Assembly: GCA_026770025.1 (NCBI GenBank)
Contig: JAMXDE010000012.1
Span: forward strand, 1,054,001 to 1,118,000
From: Craspedostauros australis
Lineage: Eukaryota; Bacillariophyta; Bacillariophyceae; Mastogloiales; Achnanthaceae
Direction of reading: 5' to 3'
Length of the DNA: 64,000 nucleotides
The notes below the pieces were generated by a model. The model was not told where the DNA came from and ran no database searches. It was given only the letters and a program-made list of their open reading frames with translations. Of the stretch, positions 62,053 through 64,000 are shown piece after piece. Position numbers and translations under genes: made by a program. Every line of letters starts with the position of its first letter. Position 1 is the first letter of the stretch.

Positions 62053-63090
62053 CTACATGTTGTTGCGGAGAGACTCATACATGGCTCTTGGATTCTGGGC
62101 GGCGCTGGGTTCGAGATGGAGGCAGTTGGCTCTGGATGATCCGAACGACAGGAACACCAAACCTCGGCCTGCAACGGAGAACAAGAGCTTAAGCTTGAAG
62201 TGCTTGAGTGGCTTTGCTTCTCCTTCTTCGTCACAATACGAGGCGAGGAAAGCTCCCATGTCATCTCCAAGAGCTGCGTGGTTTTTGGCGATGCCTTGAA
62301 GAAGATTTGGCACATCCCACGCATCATCGAAGGCAAGAACGAAATTGATGGTTTGTTTCTCTGAAGCGTCGCCATCGCCATCATCCTTTGCCTTTTGGGC
62401 TTCCATGGTATCATCCATGGAGTGAACATGGTCGAGCACTGGCTTCATGGTGCCGCTATGCTCCTTGAAGGTTGCCGCAAGGATTTTCTTGAGACCGGCG
62501 CGGACTCTCTTCGCATGTTCGCCCTCACCGTCGTCATCACTGGGCTTGGCGATGTCATCGGAGGTCTTGACCATCATGGTGAGAGCGGCGTTTCGGGAAT
62601 ACGCGCTTGCTGCCAGATCAACGGTCTTCCCGGTTCCAATGCCGGAGTGGTAGACGAACACCTTGCCCAGGTCAGACGGATTGTTGGGTGCGACAATAGT
62701 GACACTCGGAACGCGCTTGTTTCCATGTCCAATCTGTTTGAAGTTGGATCCGGCGACGTAGAATGCTGGTGTGCCCCAAGCATCGCAGGCAAGGCAATGG
62801 AGGCTTGGTTGTGTGTTGCGACGGAAGAGCCCATCCACCACATTGACGATCGACTCACGAGGATCGCCGACTGGAGGGCTGTCGGAGCTGCCTGCGTTGT
62901 CAGTACTCATCTGGAATTTGGAATGCGAGAATGGCGACACATGTGCGGTGAGTGGCAGTGGGGTGTTGAAAGCCGTCACACGAGTTGCTGCGGAGACAGT
63001 CATAAACGCTGTGCAGAAGCGAGCCACAACCGCGGCTGTTGTGGATGACCGGAGCTTTCGAGCAACGGTGGTACTCATCACGGAAATCAT
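62053..63090 (-). CDS. Unknown protein with a variant P-loop, organelle-type N-terminus
   Basis: A 345-residue single-exon gene with starts at 63090 or 63078 (MSTTVARKLRSS). The N-terminus is Arg/Ser/Thr/Ala-rich and includes AATRVTAFNTPL, whose A/F step recalls the plastid motif, though the hydrophobic core is weak and a mitochondrial signal is also possible. Residues 147-156 (YHSGIGTGKT) look like a P-loop with Ser where Gly or Ala normally starts the motif. FVLAFDDAWDVPNL (250-263) looks like a Walker B strand. The spacing (about 100 residues) and the layout recall P-loop modules of STAND or Crinkler-like proteins, but the similarity is weak and no family is claimed. It ends without a C-terminal domain, so it may be a single-domain NTPase or a shortened copy. 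Confidence 0.65.
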   Translation of the reverse strand: MISVMSTTVARKLRSSTTAAVVARFCTAFMTVSAATRVTAFNTPLPLTAHVSPFSHSKFQMSTDNAGSSDSPPVGDPRESIVNVVDGLFRRNTQPSLHCLACDAWGTPAFYVAGSNFKQIGHGNKRVPSVTIVAPNNPSDLGKVFVYHSGIGTGKTVDLAASAYSRNAALTMMVKTSDDIAKPSDDDGEGEHAKRVRAGLKKILAATFKEHSGTMKPVLDHVHSMDDTMEAQKAKDDGDGDASEKQTINFVLAFDDAWDVPNLLQGIAKNHAALGDDMGAFLASYCDEEGEAKPLKHFKLKLLFSVAGRGLVFLSFGSSRANCLHLEPSAAQNPRAMYESLRNNM

Positions 63091-64000
63091 CTGATAGCCT
63101 GACTTGGATTCTGTTTTTTTTGTGACGGGATTGGTTTGGTTTGGGCTGGTTGAGAGAGTTCTTACCTGAATGGCGTTGTTGCTGTTCTGTTTCTGGTGCT
63201 GCTTCTTCTACCAAGTTTGGCTGGCCAACTGTTTTATGGCCGCTCCTGCCGTTCGCATCATTGCGATTCCTCTCCGTCCTACTACCTGCGCGTAGAGGAC
63301 CTTCTGCTTTCTGGTACTGCCCCTCATCATGCACCACGGCAACACCACCATCTTCACTCCGCGACGTCGCAGCTTGGGACGGGTTTCAGTTTCTGGGACA
63401 AGGAAAATCCCAAATCACATCTTACAGAGTATCGTATCGTTTCTGATGTCTTCTCCGGGCTTTCTCGCAACCATCCTTTTGTTGCTCCTGCACGGACTCC
63501 CGATTATCGCAGAAGATCTTCGTTCCGTGCAGCTGGTCTTGCGGCGGTGCTCTTCTTGCCACTGTTGGTTGGTTACGACTATCCACGCTGGAGTGAACGT
63601 CGACGTTGGCGGCAAATCACAGACATCCAGATCTCGTCGGAGCATCCACGATTCAGAGAAACCAGTTCAACAATCGTGGATGGCATGACTGAATCATGTG
63701 TAAGTCGTGTGAACAGAACAACACGAAATATGTCTGTTTCTATCAACCATAGAGACAGACAGACAGACACACAAACAACGTGCTTGTTGGAATTCAAGAT
63801 CAAAACTATTTGGGGGTAAAACGTGTTACCTTCGCCATCAACCCCCTAAATCCTTCACTCACCTCTCGAAATCGCGACAAGATACGGTTTTCGTCGTTTC
63901 AACGATCCGTTACGTCGTCTCTTCGTTTTCTCCTTTCTCTGTTCTCCTTTCTCATTGGCCTCGTGTGTTCGTTGGCACACATCCGTACTCATGTGATGCA
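63091..64000. other. Right edge, promoter side of the last gene
   Basis: No supported gene. The plus-strand frame at 63196-63819 has no domain and mixed composition. A short gacagacagacaga run lies near 63754. A gene crossing the right edge cannot be excluded. Confidence 0.35.

Noticed and set aside
63196-63819. 207-codon plus-strand frame near the right edge
   Set aside because: No domain, mixed composition, and it overlaps the promoter side of the last gene.

Overview
The window looks like nuclear DNA of a diatom, most like a raphid pennate. Protein genes carry short GT-AG introns. Several N-termini look like the bipartite plastid presequence with an ASAF-like cleavage motif. One large secreted protein has the proline/serine (PSxx) stalk common in diatom extracellular proteins, and a leucine-rich-repeat membrane protein has the usual diatom layout. 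The genus cannot be fixed from sequence alone, and no tRNA, rRNA, CRISPR array or bacterial-style operon was seen.

Positions 1-13500 are repeat-rich and gene-poor. They hold a degenerate tandem array of about 180 bp units whose first unit is inverted (658-1870), a diverged repeat pair (2262-2493 and 4349-4572), a second pair (4150-4345 and 11870-12055), and a 55 bp tandem repeat (6656-6800). A mobile-element fossil at 4918-5705 has TG...CA ends and a 6 bp target duplication and sits inside a host reading frame of unknown function. A related but more worn fossil lies at 11267-12593. The one intact gene here encodes a roughly 1000-residue secreted protein with two copies of a Cys-rich module around a PS-rich stalk (7758-10799).

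Positions 13500-64000 are gene-dense, about one gene per 2.3 kb, on both strands. In order: a small charged acidic-tailed protein, a Golgi-type sulfotransferase, a membrane-anchored SET-domain methyltransferase, a PAF-acetylhydrolase-like lipase, an FRKGF-motif protein, a GPALPP/DUF3752 protein, a small membrane protein, proteasome subunit alpha-6, a plastid CIA30-domain protein, a membrane-anchored cyclophilin, a ubiquitin protease with a C-terminal Tudor-like domain, a DUF1350 protein, an ankyrin-WW protein with repeated SAxELF motifs, a tandem GT32 glycosyltransferase, a Gln-rich protein with a diatom-type domain, an LRR membrane protein, a MYST acetyltransferase, an EGF-like membrane protein, a Thr-rich membrane protein, RsmG, an MgtE-type transporter and a P-loop-like protein. 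I placed exon boundaries by hand from GT/AG signals, reading frame and family conservation. Joined lengths divide by three in every spliced model.

The genes do not form an obvious pathway. Recurrent themes are cell-surface or secreted proteins (Cys-repeat, LRR, EGF-like, Thr-rich), organelle proteins (CIA30, DUF1350, RsmG, cyclophilin) and protein or chromatin modification (USP-Tudor, MYST, SET). The most unusual items are the duplicated Cys-module protein, the fused double GT32, the SAxELF repeats, the LRR exons built in multiples of about 24 codons, and the element-interrupted host gene.
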